Source: Dermatemys mawii
Lineage: Eukaryota; Chordata; Testudines; Dermatemydidae
DNA length: 64,000 nt
Direction of reading: 5' to 3'
NCBI GenBank assembly: GCA_007922305.1
Contig: ML677373.1
Span: 15,861,071 to 15,925,070, forward strand
Shown: positions 1 to 15,175 of the stretch, one piece after another
Layout of the letters: the number at the start of each line of letters is the position of its first letter
How positions within the stretch are numbered: the stretch's first letter is position 1
The notes under the pieces: model-generated
The model's input: only the letters and a program-made list of their open reading frames with translations
Told to the model about the DNA's origin: nothing
Databases searched by the model: none
Position numbers and translations under genes: made by a program

Positions 1-86
1 CAGAATTAGTAAAGTTTGACTACATTTATTTCAGAAGCATTTTGGCTGTAGAGCAGTGTCTCCAGCCTCTTCCTGCTCCTCACTGG

Positions 87-206
87 GGTCCTGATTGAGC
101 AAAGCACTTACAATTATGCTTAACTTTAAGCACATGAGTAATCCCATTGACTTCAGTGGAATTGCTTATGTGCTTAATGTTTAGCATGTACATCTGGATC
201 AGGGCC
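87..206. repeat. Palindromic short repeat (GCAAAGCACTTA family)
   Basis: The ends are inverted: GGTCCTGAT on the left and ATCAGGGCC on the right. The centre reads as CCCATTGACTTCAGTGG. Related sequences occur near 7985, 24500, 27080 and 32714. This looks like a small non-autonomous DNA element common in turtle DNA; the superfamily is not determined. Confidence 0.4.
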
Positions 207-1436
207 AGCGAGCGCACCCTGACACACAGGCTAACAGGGAAGAATATTTGGGATATGGGTATTACATCTTGGAGTAATAGAACCAGTGCCCTAGCTAAGA
301 GCTCCATCTGCATGGAATATACAAGCTGTGCCACGCTAGACATATATATGTATAGGTATATGCTATTGCCACCAATACTTATTCATTAGTCAACAGAAAC
401 ATAAGCCTACAAATAGAAGAAAATATTGTACTTAAATACTTTGGACCTGATTCAGAGCTCAGTCAAAACAGTGTCGATCCACTGGCTTTAATGGTGTTAT
501 TCCTGATTTACAGTGATATAAATAAAAAAAAGACTCTGCTCCATCTGTTCAATGTTATTTGTCGTGGTTTTAAATTTTCTAAAATAAGACAACTTGCTTA
601 ACACACAGAAAACAGACTGCTAATGTAGCTATGCTAATGTCTGCACGAATGAATGAGACTCTGCCTAGTTTCAGAGGGAAAGAAAAACAATTTGTATTTT
701 AAATTGCAATCAAAAGATAACACCATGCCAGTTTAAAAATACTAACAACAATAAGAATTAATAAATGGGATTCCATTAAAGCCAGCCTGAAAACAAGATT
801 ATCTGAATTGTTAATTTACATTCTCTTACTAAGGAAAATGTAAAATAGCATACCTGAGCATCATCTCAGCACTCAGCGATTTACCTTAACGAAACCATTT
901 ATTCCTCCTGGCATTTCTGAGGAGTAGCTTGATAATGAGTCTCCTAAAAGGCACTCAGAGGAAACACTAGTTTCTACGGTCTGTTCAAATTGTTTAATGT
1001 TTGTTAAACTCCAATTGCATGTGAAGGCTACATTGTGAGTAATGGATTTCTACTGCTATTTACACATGGGCAAGGCTGTACAGCCATTACATGCTGTAGT
1101 TTATTGCACTGCTTTATGTATGAGATGATTTTGCAAGCAGGTACATAAACACAGCCGGGGAGAAAGGGGGGAGAGAAAAAACACAAGAAAGCAATTTCTT
1201 TTATTGTCCAATATACAACAGTTAGGAATAATTTGGAAAACTTTCAAACATCTATGTTGGTGGATTCTTGGAGCTGCAATGCTGAAACGAGTTATTAACT
1301 GCATCATTAACATGCTAGCATTATTGTGGATCGACCATTCTCGCCAGTGGAATTAGCTGATAGTCAAGTCAGGGAAACTGAACATTATTTCCTGTTTGCA
1401 CTGTTCTAGCTGTGCTGATCCCACAGTATTAAAGAA
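207..1436. other. Intergenic, no gene seen
   Basis: AT-rich sequence with only short chance open frames. None has a codon pattern or motif that I recognise. No RNA gene is visible. Confidence 0.5.
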
Positions 1437-1815
1437 AGAAGGTGGGTCAGGTAGTATCTTTATTATTGGGCCAACTTCTGTTGGTGAAAGAGACAAGCTT
1501 TTGAACTTACTCAGAACTCTTCTTTGGTTCTGGGAAATGGATTCAGAAAATAAAAGTTAAATACAAAATGAAATAGATTGTTCAGCATAAGTAGTTAGTA
1601 CATATTGCTAGAGACCACTCAACGTGGAATGAGTAGTTAACACCTCTGCAGTCATGGGGGTGGGGAAGAGAAAGATGGTTCCTGGGTTACAGATTGTTGT
1701 AATAAACCATAAATCCCGAGTCTTTCCTGAATCCATGATTTTTAGTATCTAGCAAAGTTATCATTTGAAGCTATCAGGCTCATCTTTTGAAGGTGTTATG
1801 CAGGAATTTAGGGAC
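1437..1815. repeat. Interspersed retroposon-like repeat, family unassigned
   Basis: The stretch starts with GGTGGGTCAGGTAGTATC and continues through GGCCAACTTCTGTTGGTGA, then a TTGTAATAAACCATAAATCC block, and ends near CTCATCTTTTGAAGGTGTT. I recall these phrases as one repeat found many times in turtle genomes. No ends with a clear target duplication were found. Confidence 0.5.
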
Positions 1816-2481
1816 TTATCCTAAAAGGAGCCATGCACTTTCAACACCCATTGATTTAATAAGTCTTGAGAGTGCTTGAGAACCAGAGGTGGCTGGAGAT
1901 GAAGATAGGTTATTAGTATAACTTATAAAAGTGCATAAGTGAATTAGGTGCTTAATGCCTAATGACTTTCAATGGGAGTTAGGTGCCTAACCCATTGATC
2001 GCAATGGGACTAGTGTAATTAATTGCTCGCCAGTATGTGTAAGGATGGTCCACAGGCTGGCCCTTGAGTAGGACTAGTTTCAAAGTAAAATACTATTCAA
2101 AGTAAGGGTAACAGAATCTAGCTCTTTGTCAATAATACATGTTACCTCTCTGGAGCTGTAAAACAAGTGAAGTGGAGAATATCGGTGAAAACCTGTGCTT
2201 TGTCATAATGTCTAAGATGTTCACTGATAAATGAGCAGTGCTCTAAAACCAAAGTATACGGGACATATCACAATGACTCACTGGAGTAACCATGAAACAC
2301 TAATTTGAATAATATCTGAACTGTAAACTTAGCAGAACTGATACAAAACTTTAGCCTCTATAGAGGAAAGAAATTCAGAGCAGTATTTGTTTTGTCAAAG
2401 TGTGAATCTAGGTTAACGAAAGGCACCAGATCAACAGCACTTGAGATGGCAATGCTGAAATATATCCGCAGAATGAGGAAC
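1816..2481. other. Intergenic, no gene seen
   Basis: No coding signature. A short segment near 1930-2010 repeats 'aggtgcctaa'-type words, probably an old repeat remnant. Confidence 0.4.
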
Positions 2482-2484
2482 TAA

Positions 2485-2769
2485 GGCCAGGTCTATACTT
2501 GCGGCGGCGAGTGGGTCGACCTAAGATACGCAACTTCAGCTACATGAATAGCTGAAGTTGGCACATCTTAGGTCATCTTACCAGGCGTCCTGATGGCAGC
2601 AGTGGTCTCCCCCATTGACTCCGCTTACTCCTCTCGGCGAGCTGGAGTACTGGAGTTGACAAGGAGCGCCTTTGGGGATCGATTTATCACATCTAGATGA
2701 GATGCGATAAACTGATCCCCAAAAGATCGATCAGTGCTCGCTGATCTGGTGGGTAGTGAAGACAAGCCC
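2485..2769 (+). mobile_element. Fold-back MITE family A, copy 1
   Basis: A ~285-bp element flanked by TAA at 2482-2484 and 2770-2772, a likely 3-bp target duplication. Inside are a fold-back segment (CTTCAGCTAC ... GTAGCTGAAG type) and a second one around TTTATCACATCTAGATGAG. Four more copies lie at 3146, 5281, 39907 and 61028. A 3-bp TWA duplication fits the PIF/Harbinger superfamily, but no transposase is present to confirm it. Confidence 0.7.
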
Positions 2770-3145
2770 TAAGATATCATCACAGGGTAGTATTTCTTGG
2801 CTGAAAAAAAGAAAAAGATGTCTGGGTAACTGCAGCCACTAGAGAGTGACGTCCACAAAATGTGAGCACGGCTGACACCATATTCACAAGAGAGCAGCAG
2901 TGAACATAGGTAGTAGCCATGTTTCATTTATTCCACGTGAAGCCTCAGAGTTCATGCCCTGAGTGCCAGATGCCTTGTCTTCAGCCCATAAGACAAGTTG
3001 GTACAGCTGCCTTTAGCACTGCTAGAGGAATAAGAGGCTTGTAAGTGCTGGTAGGACTCCTAGCTCTGATGTAATAGCATAATGGCAGTCAGGGAGAACA
3101 GAAACTGCTAATTCTGCTGACAGAACAGAAGGCTTGGTACATTAA

Positions 3146-3434
3146 GGGTATATCTACACTACCCGCCAAGCGATCGATCTATCAGGGGTTGATTTATCAC
3201 GTCTAGTCTAGACGCGGCAAATTGATCCCCGAGCGCTCTCCGATCGACTCCTGTACTCCACCGCTGCGGTAGGTGCAGACGGAGTTGACGGGGTAATGGC
3301 AGCAGTCGACTCCTCTCTGGGAAGATACCACAGTAAGTCGATCTAAGTACATTGACTTCAGTTATGCTATTCTTGTACCCGAAGTTGCGTATCTTACATC
3401 AATTCTCTCCCCGACACCCAGTGTGGACCAGGGC
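3146..3434 (-). mobile_element. Fold-back MITE family A, copy 2 (reverse)
   Basis: Same family as 2485-2769 but in the opposite orientation. The TCTAGTCTAGACG fold-back comes first and the GAAGTTGCGTATCTTA end last. It is flanked by TAA at 3143-3145 and 3435-3437. It lies less than 400 bp from copy 1, in inverted orientation. Confidence 0.7.
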
Positions 3435-3437
3435 TAA

Positions 3438-5277
3438 AAAGGGGGGTCTAATTTGCCCAGGAAAAGAAGTCACCAGAATCCTTAAATACAATGGTATTAG
3501 ACAAGGAATGTTTAATCCATACCACTGAAAAGTTAAAGTGGAGACTGTTTCCATCCAATAGAATCTGGGACATGACTTAGCTTTGTAGGAACTGCTGGAT
3601 ACCAAAAAATATAATTTATGTCCAAAGCGATGGCACTTGGGAATGATGGAGCTAAAATAAATGTCTCGTAGGGAATTATGTTATTGGACACGCATTAAAG
3701 ATTAATCTCAATGCTAATAAATTACCACCGCATAGACCACAAATTAGCTTTTGTGCTGCCAATGTAGTTCCTCACTTACAAGAATATCCGACAACAATGA
3801 GAGTCCATGATTTTTACATCTTTCAAATGTGATAAACTGAAAGAGATGAAGGATTCATTAGATGAGCCATCACTGAGAATAAACAGTGCTGAGTACAGAC
3901 AGTGCAAACTGTAGTTAAATATTTGGACCCTACTTATTTTTGCATACGTGTTCTGATGTGAAAAATGGGGTTGTCTGAAGCAAATTTTGTAGGGCTGACA
4001 TACATGCTTATAGGTATCTTGTTTTCCACAAGCAGGATCTGGGCTTAATTGTACAGGTGTTAGTACATTAAGGCTTGTCAGTTCTGAAGAAAACTAAAGA
4101 CGATCACTGTCTTGAGGCAGACATGAAAACTAATGAAGTGTGAGAGACCAAGCTGCTTTTTACTTTACCAATTTTACACCAGATGAGAGAACTATCAAGT
4201 TATTCATGGTTTTTAGGTGTTGAATTGTCCATTTAAATGTAAGTTCCCAGAGAAAAATATATTATCCTCTATGTTTATGGTGTACAGTACTTAAAATAAG
4301 ACCATTTAAATGCTTAGCACTTATACAGAATACCACTTTACAATAATTAAAGTCTCTGGAATGTAGATAAATATTTATTTCTATTTTATATATGGACAAA
4401 CGAAGGCAAGGAGATGAAGTGACTTGCCCAAGGCTTCCCAGCCAGTCAGCAGCAAGCCAAAATTAGAACTCAGGACCTTTTGACTACCAGTCTCAAAAGT
4501 ATTTCTCCAGACTACACTGCATCCCATAAGACGACGCAAATTCAGAATCTCCTTGCTCTCCCTAAAAATCCTGGGTTCATATCCCAATGGTTTATTGGTC
4601 CTGTTTATTCCAAAATAATAATTCGGCATGGAGTAATAGCCAGCAAAGAAACCTGCTCCATTACTGAAAGGAAAAGCCAACACAAAAATGCTAACTTGAT
4701 ATCCACTCAAGGTATTTCTGAAAATAAGCCCTGCATCCTAGATTCTAGGAAGTCCCTCCTGTCTCATGCAGATGAGAACTTCCCCTAATATACTTGTATA
4801 ATACTGTACCTTGAGAGGAAATTCTTAATTTTAGGTAGTCTTCGTATTACATGCTGGAGCGTGAGGATTGATGCCCTTGTAATGTTTTATCTAAACTTTG
4901 AATGGCTGCATATGCTGTCCATAAAGCGTTCAAATAAATCATTATGACCCAAGATTAGAGGTAATTGAGAGAGAAGTTGATAGTAAAGCTTTATCCTCAT
5001 TCCCAGAAGTCAGAACACCAGGAAAGGATAACAGACCACAAGCGTTTCCAAAAATATTCTGCCAGGTCACAACTTTCAAACTTTGGTGCCAATGGTTCGG
5101 TACTTAAATAAGTGGTGTGATTTTTCAGAGTTGTTGAACAACTGCAGCTTCCATTGAAATCAGGCCACTAATTTCGGCGCACCCAAGTTTGACAATATTG
5201 GTTTTAACTGTGTGTATCTGTTTACCCAGCTGCACAAACGATATAATGCTTCCCTATCTTATGGACTGTTCTGAGTC
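3438..5277. other. Intergenic with MIR-like SINE fragment
   Basis: No gene seen. Around 4395-4500 there is a reverse-strand SINE-like fragment (GAAGTGACTTGCCCAAGG, then GAACTCAGGACC), resembling the MIR or tRNA-SINE bodies found elsewhere in the window. The rest has no recognisable signal. Confidence 0.4.
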
Positions 5278-5280
5278 TTA

Positions 5281-5566
5281 GCCCTGGTCTACACTGGGGG
5301 GAAGGGGAATCGATCTAAAATACCATCTAAAAACTTCAGCTACACGGATAGCGTAGCTGAGGTTGACGTGTTTTGGTCAACTTACTGCGGCATCTTCATG
5401 GCGCTAAGTCGACTGCTGCCACACCCCTGTTGACTCTGCTTCCGCCTCTCCCAGCGGTGGAGTTACGGAGTCAATGGGAGAGCGCTTGGGGATCAATTTA
5501 TCGCATCTAGACAAGATGAGATAAATCGACCCCCGATAGATGGATCACTACCTGCTGATCCGATCC
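5281..5566 (+). mobile_element. Fold-back MITE family A, copy 3 (right end deleted)
   Basis: It starts GCCCTGGTCTACACTGG after TTA (5278-5280) and carries the same internal fold-backs as the other copies. The right end lacks the usual GGGTAGTGTAGAC terminus, which suggests a short internal deletion. It stops at a TTA (5567-5569) shared with the next element. Confidence 0.65.
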
Positions 5567-5569
5567 TTA

Positions 5570-5823
5570 GGGTATGTCTACATGGCAGTCACAGGATGTG
5601 ATTTTGCTCTTGTTGACATACCCAAGCCATGTATGATCTAGCTAGTTTGGGTACCAGTAGAAGTGAAGCTGTGACAATGAGCATTTCAGTATGAGCAATT
5701 ACCCAGAGCTCTGGGCAGGCTCATACAGCCTATGCTTCGTACCTGAGTTCACTTGATAAAGTTAGCTTGGGAATGTTTGCACGAGCTGCAATCACATCCT
5801 GGGATTGTAGTGCAGATATACCC
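5570..5823. mobile_element. MITE family B, with TTA target duplication
   Basis: The left end GGGTATGTCTACATGGCAG and the right end, read in reverse as GGGTATATCTGCACTACA, form terminal inverted repeats of about 34 bp that run on to AGGATGTGATT. TTA flanks both sides (5567-5569 and 5824-5826). It abuts MITE copy 3 at the shared TTA. Confidence 0.65.
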
Positions 5824-5826
5824 TTA

Positions 5827-7044
5827 GACTCCAGTCTTGTGCTGAGAACTACAAGGAGACCATGTAGCCTTCTGGACTGGCACTGACTTCAAAGATTGTC
5901 TGCCCACCTGGTTCTCACTGTAGGATCATGCAATGTTTGTAAAATGCTTTGAGATTTTCAGACTTAAAATAATTGACTGCATAGCTTCATAATTAATATT
6001 ATACACCATCTGTAAAGTATGCATATGTACATCTCTGATTATACTGTCAGCCAGTTGAGGATCATCAGAAAGATTCAGTAATTGGAAAGAGTTTATTATT
6101 AAAAGATTTCTGTGTATTAAACATTATATTATTTCTAACCACAAAATGAATTAGGGCAAAAAAAGTGTTGTTTGAATTAGCAGTATCCACACACTATGAT
6201 TTTTGGATTCGTAACATTAATTTTAAATATTACTTTCAGCTTGTAGATACATAATAATAAAACTGATAGTGCTTCATTAAAACATTGAGTAGAAAACAGA
6301 TTGCTTTCATTTTTGTAACTCATTGTAAAGTCTGACTTTCAGTGGGTTTACTCGTCTTTATCTTCTCTTTTAACGGTCCTGATAATTATTTTGTTTTTTT
6401 ATTACTTCATAAGGTGAACGAAAGATTTTCAATTGCTCAGAAAGCCACAGTGTAGCTGCATTAAAAATCTACGGGTTTGGCAATGATTCTGTTTACCTGT
6501 AGAAGGTTATATGAGACACATATTCCTTTAATATAGTAGCCCCCATCTTTGTTGCTATAATTAAGGGTCAATAATTGTTTCCATTATCAAGCCTATTTTC
6601 AGAGACTGGTAACTAGGATTCCATTCCTACAAGGAGATTGTGGGGGCAGATCCATGAATCCATACAGCTCCAATGAAGTAATGAGTGCAAAGTATTATCA
6701 TCATTAGTAGCACTATCATGATTAATCTTATCACCATGGTTTTGGCATGAAGGATTGATTGTCTCTATTAATATTTGGTGTTGTAACTGCAGCTTTTCAC
6801 TCAGTTCTTTGGTCATATTGATTATTTGCAGCTGCAAACTCCGTCTAGCTAAAGAAATGAAGGACTCTGTTTATATTCTGCAACAGTAAAGAGTCTCCTT
6901 CTGACAGATGGCATATTATGCCATCACAGTAGCACATTATTTGTACTCTCTGATGACTGCAAATTTGCAGAGGATGTTATTCCTGCCATTCGTGGTGACT
7001 TTTTTTAAAAAAAGACACGGGTATTGACAAATCATAGATGGCTG
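5827..7044. other. Intergenic, no gene seen
   Basis: Very AT-rich. No coding or structural signal that I can support. Confidence 0.45.
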
Positions 7045-7275
7045 GAGAGCACACGTTTGAGGTGGGCTGGACAAGTGATAAAAATAGGGAAAGAATGACC
7101 CAGCAAAGAAAGCATGGGAGGAAGAGGTCAGGAAGAAAAGACATGGAAGACCAAGGATATGATGAAAGACTCTGTCAAGAGAAGTTGGAAGAAAACAGGA
7201 TGGGACCCCTAAGAGCTACAAACCCATGCCATGGACTGTAACGAAGAAGACCAGTGGACAGCTCCAATCACATGT
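7045..7275 (+). pseudogene. Fossil LINE reverse-transcriptase C-terminal tail
   Basis: Read in the frame starting at 7045, the translation gives ESTRLRWAGQVIKIGKE, a stop, then a segment with TWKTKDMMKD and finally EEDQWT. The RLRW-AGxV ... W-KD ... DxW pattern is typical of the region after the reverse-transcriptase domain in several non-LTR retrotransposon ORF2 proteins. At least two in-frame stops show it is dead. The open frame 7038-7241 is a different frame over the same DNA and is not a gene. The clade is not determined. Confidence 0.45.
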
Positions 7276-10200
7276 AAACAGGAAAAGGAGTCAAGAACTG
7301 AAGTGTTAGCAAACCAACTAGAGAGTGTTTGAAGAAGATATTGGGTTTAAGGTGGGGGTGAGGCCATTGGACTAATCTGGGGACATGTACTCTGAGAATC
7401 CTTTGCAGAACTTATAAATGAAACACTGAAGAAGAGACATAACTTCCCACCATTCTCAGGAGAAGAGACACTGCTTTCTTCCTCATGCATTTTTTTAATC
7501 TACCTGTTACGTGTTGTTGCAAGCCAGGCTGCCTGCTCCTTTGAGGTGACCCATCTCTTTTCAAACATTTTTGGACAGAGTGTACACAATGTGGTCCTGA
7601 TCCCTGACTGTGGTGCTTATAAACTACCCTGATATAAATAATTATCAGTAAGTAATGTCTATCGGCAACAATCTCCCAATGACCTTGGTCTTCCATTTGG
7701 CTGTGAGACTTCCTTTATAAATTTTTTGGTTTATACACTGATGTTAACATCACGGACATATAAAACCTCTGAATGTCACAATACTAATTGATTTACTATA
7801 TCTATGGTATGCTTCAGTGTTGATGAAGAGCAGTTGTGATATTGCAACAGAGCATATGGTGGGACATATTAGGGAATGGAAAAACAATGTTCTCGGACCA
7901 AGTTGTGACTTCAAGGACTTGAAAAAACAGAAGAAATGCTACAGTAAATCAAAATGGCCAGTGTGTTGAAATTTCAAAATTCTTCTCTAGGCTCCTGATT
8001 CAAGAAAGCACTTGTGCATCTGCTTAGGTCTCACAGATTTCAGGACAACTTAACCATGTGCACAACTTTAACATGTGCTTAAGTTTTCTTGAACAGGGGA
8101 TTCTGTCATTTGGGAAGAAGTTTGTTTTACTTCTTGTTTTTCAATGACTATTGAATTGATCACTGCATTGGTTTACCCCCTGATTTTTCCTGCCTACAGC
8201 TTGAATCAACCACATGGCAGCCAAAAGATTTAATATTTGCCAAGGTTTAAGAAATGCAACCTCAAACTGACAATAAGTACAATAGTGTTTTAAAAAACTA
8301 TGCTCATTATCAGATATATTTGCACAAATTTTCTGTTGTATACAAACCCATGGCTGATCACTGCTGCACTTAGATAGCAACTCGATGTGTGAGCAGCAAG
8401 CTCCTCTTAGGCATGAGTTATGGTGTAATAATTCACACCTTGTGCATTGTTAGAACGAGGCTGAAGGCCAAGTGCTGTTAAATGCAGCAGGTGTGAATTA
8501 CTGCACTATAGCTCACAGGCTCGAGTGTCTGACTGGGATTATAAAATAGCCTTATGCAAATATACTTCAAAAGTGACAGCACAAATGACCAGGAATAATT
8601 GGGAGCAACTCCTGAAATTTGTCACAGTTCCATAATGGACAATTTAAAGCAGCTAAGGATCTGCTCCATGATTTCTAAACAGTTATTTATTGCACCCCAA
8701 ATTTTTAAATTTAATGAAAAAAATCAAATACAAATATCTCTGAAATAGTTATTTGTATTCAGTTTCCTTCTCCATTAGCCATTAAATCTGCCTACCAGCA
8801 TCTACAGATGAACTCCCACTGGGCTCATCAGGATGGATTCACAGCCCAAACCCAAATAAAAGCAGTGTCCTCCTAGATATCTGAGCCCTCAATGTCCATG
8901 TGCATCCCAGACTGATGCTTGCATGAGCTAGGTTATTAGTATTATCTCATTTTATAGAACGGGGGATGCGGATGCATACAGTCAACATTTACAAAAGCAA
9001 CCTCTGATTTTGCGTGCCTGACACCACACACTGGATCTGATTTTCAGAATGGCGGCGAACCAATCACTGAAACAGATACCATGCGGTTCTGCAGGTGGTC
9101 ATTGTCTCTGAAAAACAGGAGCATATTGTTTTTGCATTATTCAGCATTTCAAATTTGTGATTTAATGGCCAATAGACAATTTTAAAATTGAATCTGTCTT
9201 CTTTGGAAGAAGATACGGTGATAAATCCAGACACATCCTTATTGTTATAATCTGTTGGTAATTGAAACAGGTTTATACGGGCTGCCAATAGAGAGTGGCA
9301 AGTGGTTACCTTAGAAAAGGGGAAATTGCTGAGTGCTCACTATCAAAGTGAGGCTGGGAAATAAAATTAGTTCTTATGAAGCACTAAATCATCACAATGG
9401 ACGGACGTGCTGGAAAGGAGAGAACCTGGTGTGATCAAATGAACTGAACAGCTGCTAGGTGCCAATTTACAACAATGCTATAAACAGCTGTTTTGAAGGG
9501 TTTTTTCCTCTTAGGAGATTAGTATTTAAGATGGAACTGGATATTTAATATTCTACAGAACATTCCCTTGAAAAAGGCCTAGGAGCTGTAATGTTGAGAA
9601 TATACCTCTTAAAACAATGGCTTTATTTATGAGCTTATTTTCTAGTCTTTTTCAAAAGTTGCGCAACTGATGCATTGTAGATTTTATAAAGAAATTAGAA
9701 CAGAACATCCTGTTGTCCATTTCCATAGTTGTCAGATTGCCCAACCCTGCAAAATGATAGCACTCTTGACTCCCATTGTAGTCAGATAGCTTTTCTGTCA
9801 TGAACAAAGTCCCCATTTCAAACAGTATATAGCTCACAAATGTTTTATTGTATTTACTTGGCTAGGCTTTTTCACAGGAGCCAAAGGAAGTTAGGGATCT
9901 AGATTCCATTGAAATTTCCCAAGACTGAACATCTAACTCACTCCTTTGCACATCCCATCCTTTCTGAACAGGGTCTAACAAGCCTCAGACCCAAAAAGGA
10001 GCTGACTTTAGCTTATTGTTTTTGAGGACTCTGGCAATATCTGTATTAAACTTAGTCATATCATATTCAAGTGACAACAATAATTAAGGCTCAGGGCTTG
10101 CAAAAGTTTATGCAACTTAGGAAGATTGAGTGAGGGTTCTCATGCACATGTAATAAAATATACATCCTCTAGAAACATCAGATGGATAAAAGTTGTAGGC

Positions 10201-11635
10201 TGTCCAACAGTGCATGTCAAATTCCCCAGACAGAATCTTGTCTGAATTCAGACGGCTCTCTGAGATTCTAAAAAGATCTCCAAACATCATAAAAGAAAAC
10301 TCACTCGCTACGAGGACTGATTTCATAATGTCCCTTTTGTAGGGTACTACTTCAGCCTGCTACTCCAGCATGTCTTGACCTCTGGCTCTGACAGCTGAGC
10401 TTTTGCTAAGACTAACATTAAGAGAGACAATATTGGCATGGAAGGCTGAATACCAAGTTTAAAGCAGGGCTCCTTTTTACCCCATAATATTGATGCTCTG
10501 CTCATCCTCCATCTTATCTAGCAGTAGAGCTGGCAAACTTATCACAAAAATCCTCCAAAGCAAACCGGTGCAGTCTTGCCACCTTACCCTGTTCATCAAG
10601 CAGGCGTTTCAGATGGTATGTAATTTACCTCCTTAACCAAGAACTAGCTCTGTCCATACGGACTATAATTTTATCATAACATTTTTCTTTGCTGTTGAAT
10701 TAATCTGAAACCACAATCAGAGGCATGGGGATTTGGTCAAGCACCCATAAATAAATGCACGTGGCTATATCTCTATATCACGTGGCTATATCTCAGTGCA
10801 ACAATTTGAAAGTTAATGAATGTTCTACTACGGGCAATCGCAGTATATCTGTAGTAGTGTAATGGCTGGAAAATACTTTTCCTTGGGAGAAGGGAACTTG
10901 CAAGACTCCACTGTTTTACTATGAGTTGTCCCATTTTTTTCAACTCTTCATTCTGAATAATTTAAAAATACTCCATATCTCAAAGTATAGCTCCAATGTT
11001 CCACCAACCAAACCCAATCCACACAAGTTTTTTGGGGGGTTGTATTGGCTTAACCTTTAGTTTCTGGCCCAAAGAAATTAAAATGTGGGCTGGTGGGTGG
11101 GTATGTGTGTGGAGCGGGTGAAGGAAATCATTAAGTTCGGTTTATCCTAGTTATACTTAGTATTGTCATAATCACTTTAGAGTACAGTCCAAAAAAAGCT
11201 GAATAAATATTGGAAGAACCCCTTAAAAATTAGTTACATATAAAGGCATAAACTTAAAAAACCAAACCTACCTACTTATCTGTAGATATTTATACCAGGC
11301 TTATTGCTGTAGTATCTGAAAACAATGAAGTCCACACTGAGTGCTTGAATCAACCTGTTAAAATGAATTAAATCTCTTCAAACAAATTAGGCTGTTAAAA
11401 TGTTTTCTGTGTAACCAGAGCCCGGTGATTAATTATTTAGAGAAAACTTTGGATGACTGAATAACATGATACAAATGTTGAGATTAGAAATAGCTGCTTC
11501 TATTCTTTCCTGTTATCCAAATGTTCTTAAATTCTTTTCCCCCTCTGCTGGGTGAAATGTATCCACTACAAATATTTTCCCTCTGCTAACCCTTAAACCC
11601 AGATGCTTTTCAAGAGGGGTGCAACAGACATTTAA
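7276..11635. other. Intergenic, ~4.4 kb without a gene
   Basis: No coding region supported. Near 7985-8095 is a degenerate palindromic repeat of the family at 87-206. Near 8400-8515 is an imperfect inverted pair built on GTGTAATAATTCACACC and GGTGTGAATTACTGCAC. The rest is unremarkable AT-rich sequence. Confidence 0.45.
10758..10796. repeat. Short tandem duplication, 21-bp period
   Basis: CACGTGGCTATATCTC occurs twice with a 21-base spacing. There are only two copies, so it is probably a replication-slippage product. Confidence 0.6.
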
Positions 11636-12130
11636 GGCTTTGTCTACACTACAAAGCTAAGTCGACCTATGTTAGGTCACCTTACAGCCAACGCATTAAT
11701 TACTGCAGTGACTGATGTCCTCCTGTTGGAGGTGTGTGTCCTCACTAGGAGTACTTCCACCGACTGAAGAGGCACAGGGTTGGGGATGGGATCCAGGGCT
11801 CTCAGCTCCATGCAGCTCCTTACCGGGAGCCCAGCTGCACCTTGGGGCTTGTCTCACCTTTAACCTCCCAGCTGGGAGCAGGAGGGTAGCCACCCAGATA
11901 TTCTTGCCTCTGAGGGAGAGATCTGCACTTGGAGTCCAGTCAGCTGCCATGCTCCTGAGGGAGGGACACTGGGGGGAGCAGGGCTCACTCTGGACAGTGG
12001 GGAACCTGGATGGCAGTCCAAGCCGAGACATTGCTTGGGAGGCATTGTTTTCACAATTCTATTTTAACAATACAAGTTGGCAGTTTTGGTTTTACTCTTT
12101 GGTTTTGTGGTTTTCATGGTTGGGGGGAGG
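11636..12130. mobile_element. Probable DNA-element remnant, GTCTACACTAC end
   Basis: It begins GGCTTTGTCTACACTAC after TTTAA, with the same kind of terminus as the other MITEs here. The GC-rich middle (11720-12000) is unlike its surroundings and gives a 161-codon chance frame. The right boundary is unclear. I recall the block CAATACAAGTTGGCAG as part of a turtle repeat. Confidence 0.4.
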
Positions 12131-12384
12131 AAAATGCCTTGTTGAATTTCTGCACTTAAGTGTTGCTGCACTAAACTGTGATAGCAGTCACATTAGCTAA
12201 CACGGTGACTGACCTCATTTGACATGATGTGTCAGAGCATGGATGCACTAGCCTGGAAATTCAAGCAGGACTTTTGTATGGTTGGACGTGGCTACTGTCC
12301 CCACCACTGTCCTGGTTTTTGTTTGTTTGTTTTTTAATCATCACCAAGCAAAGAAACGGCAAGACTACACCCAGGAAATGTTTT

Positions 12385-12475
12385 CATGGAGTATCAGGGT
12401 TGGAAGGGGCCTCAGGAGGTTCTAATCCAACCGCTGCTCAAAGCAGAACCAATCCCCAACTACGTCAGCAGGGCT
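12385..12475 (+). mobile_element. CR1-type LINE 3' end fragment
   Basis: Contains GTATCAGGGTTGGAAGGGGC, then CTGCTCAAAGCAGAACCAAT and CCCCAACTA, the well-known 3' portion of amniote CR1 elements. It is truncated at both ends. Confidence 0.7.
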
Positions 12476-12839
12476 GACACTTGCTATTAGGCAACCGCGG
12501 TGGTTGGCTAGGCCAGTAGGAATTAGGGGGCGGCATAGTGGCTCAACACCTCTTCCGCCGTTGGCAGCAGCTTCGCAGTAGTAAGGAATTTTTGTTTTTC
12601 CTTCGCCACCTAGGGCAGCAAAAACGCTGGTGCCAGTCCTGTCCATCAGTGTTGTAGATGTTTCCACGCGTCAGGCCAGCCCTGTGAGAGAAGCCATGCT
12701 CTAGGTTCGATGAAGACTAGCATGTTGAAATGTATTGCAGGGGTAGGATTTGAGCCATTTCCAGGAGAGCATTGGATCCTCCCTTGCTTCTGAATAGTTG
12801 AGCCTGGCTATCCTAGGCCCTGCCTGCCCCTTTCCCCTC

Positions 12840-15175
<2,336 letters not shown>

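Noticed and set aside
11715..12200. 161-codon open frame upstream of KIF2B
   Set aside because: Lies in a probable DNA-element remnant. No domain, and it ends in repeat sequence.
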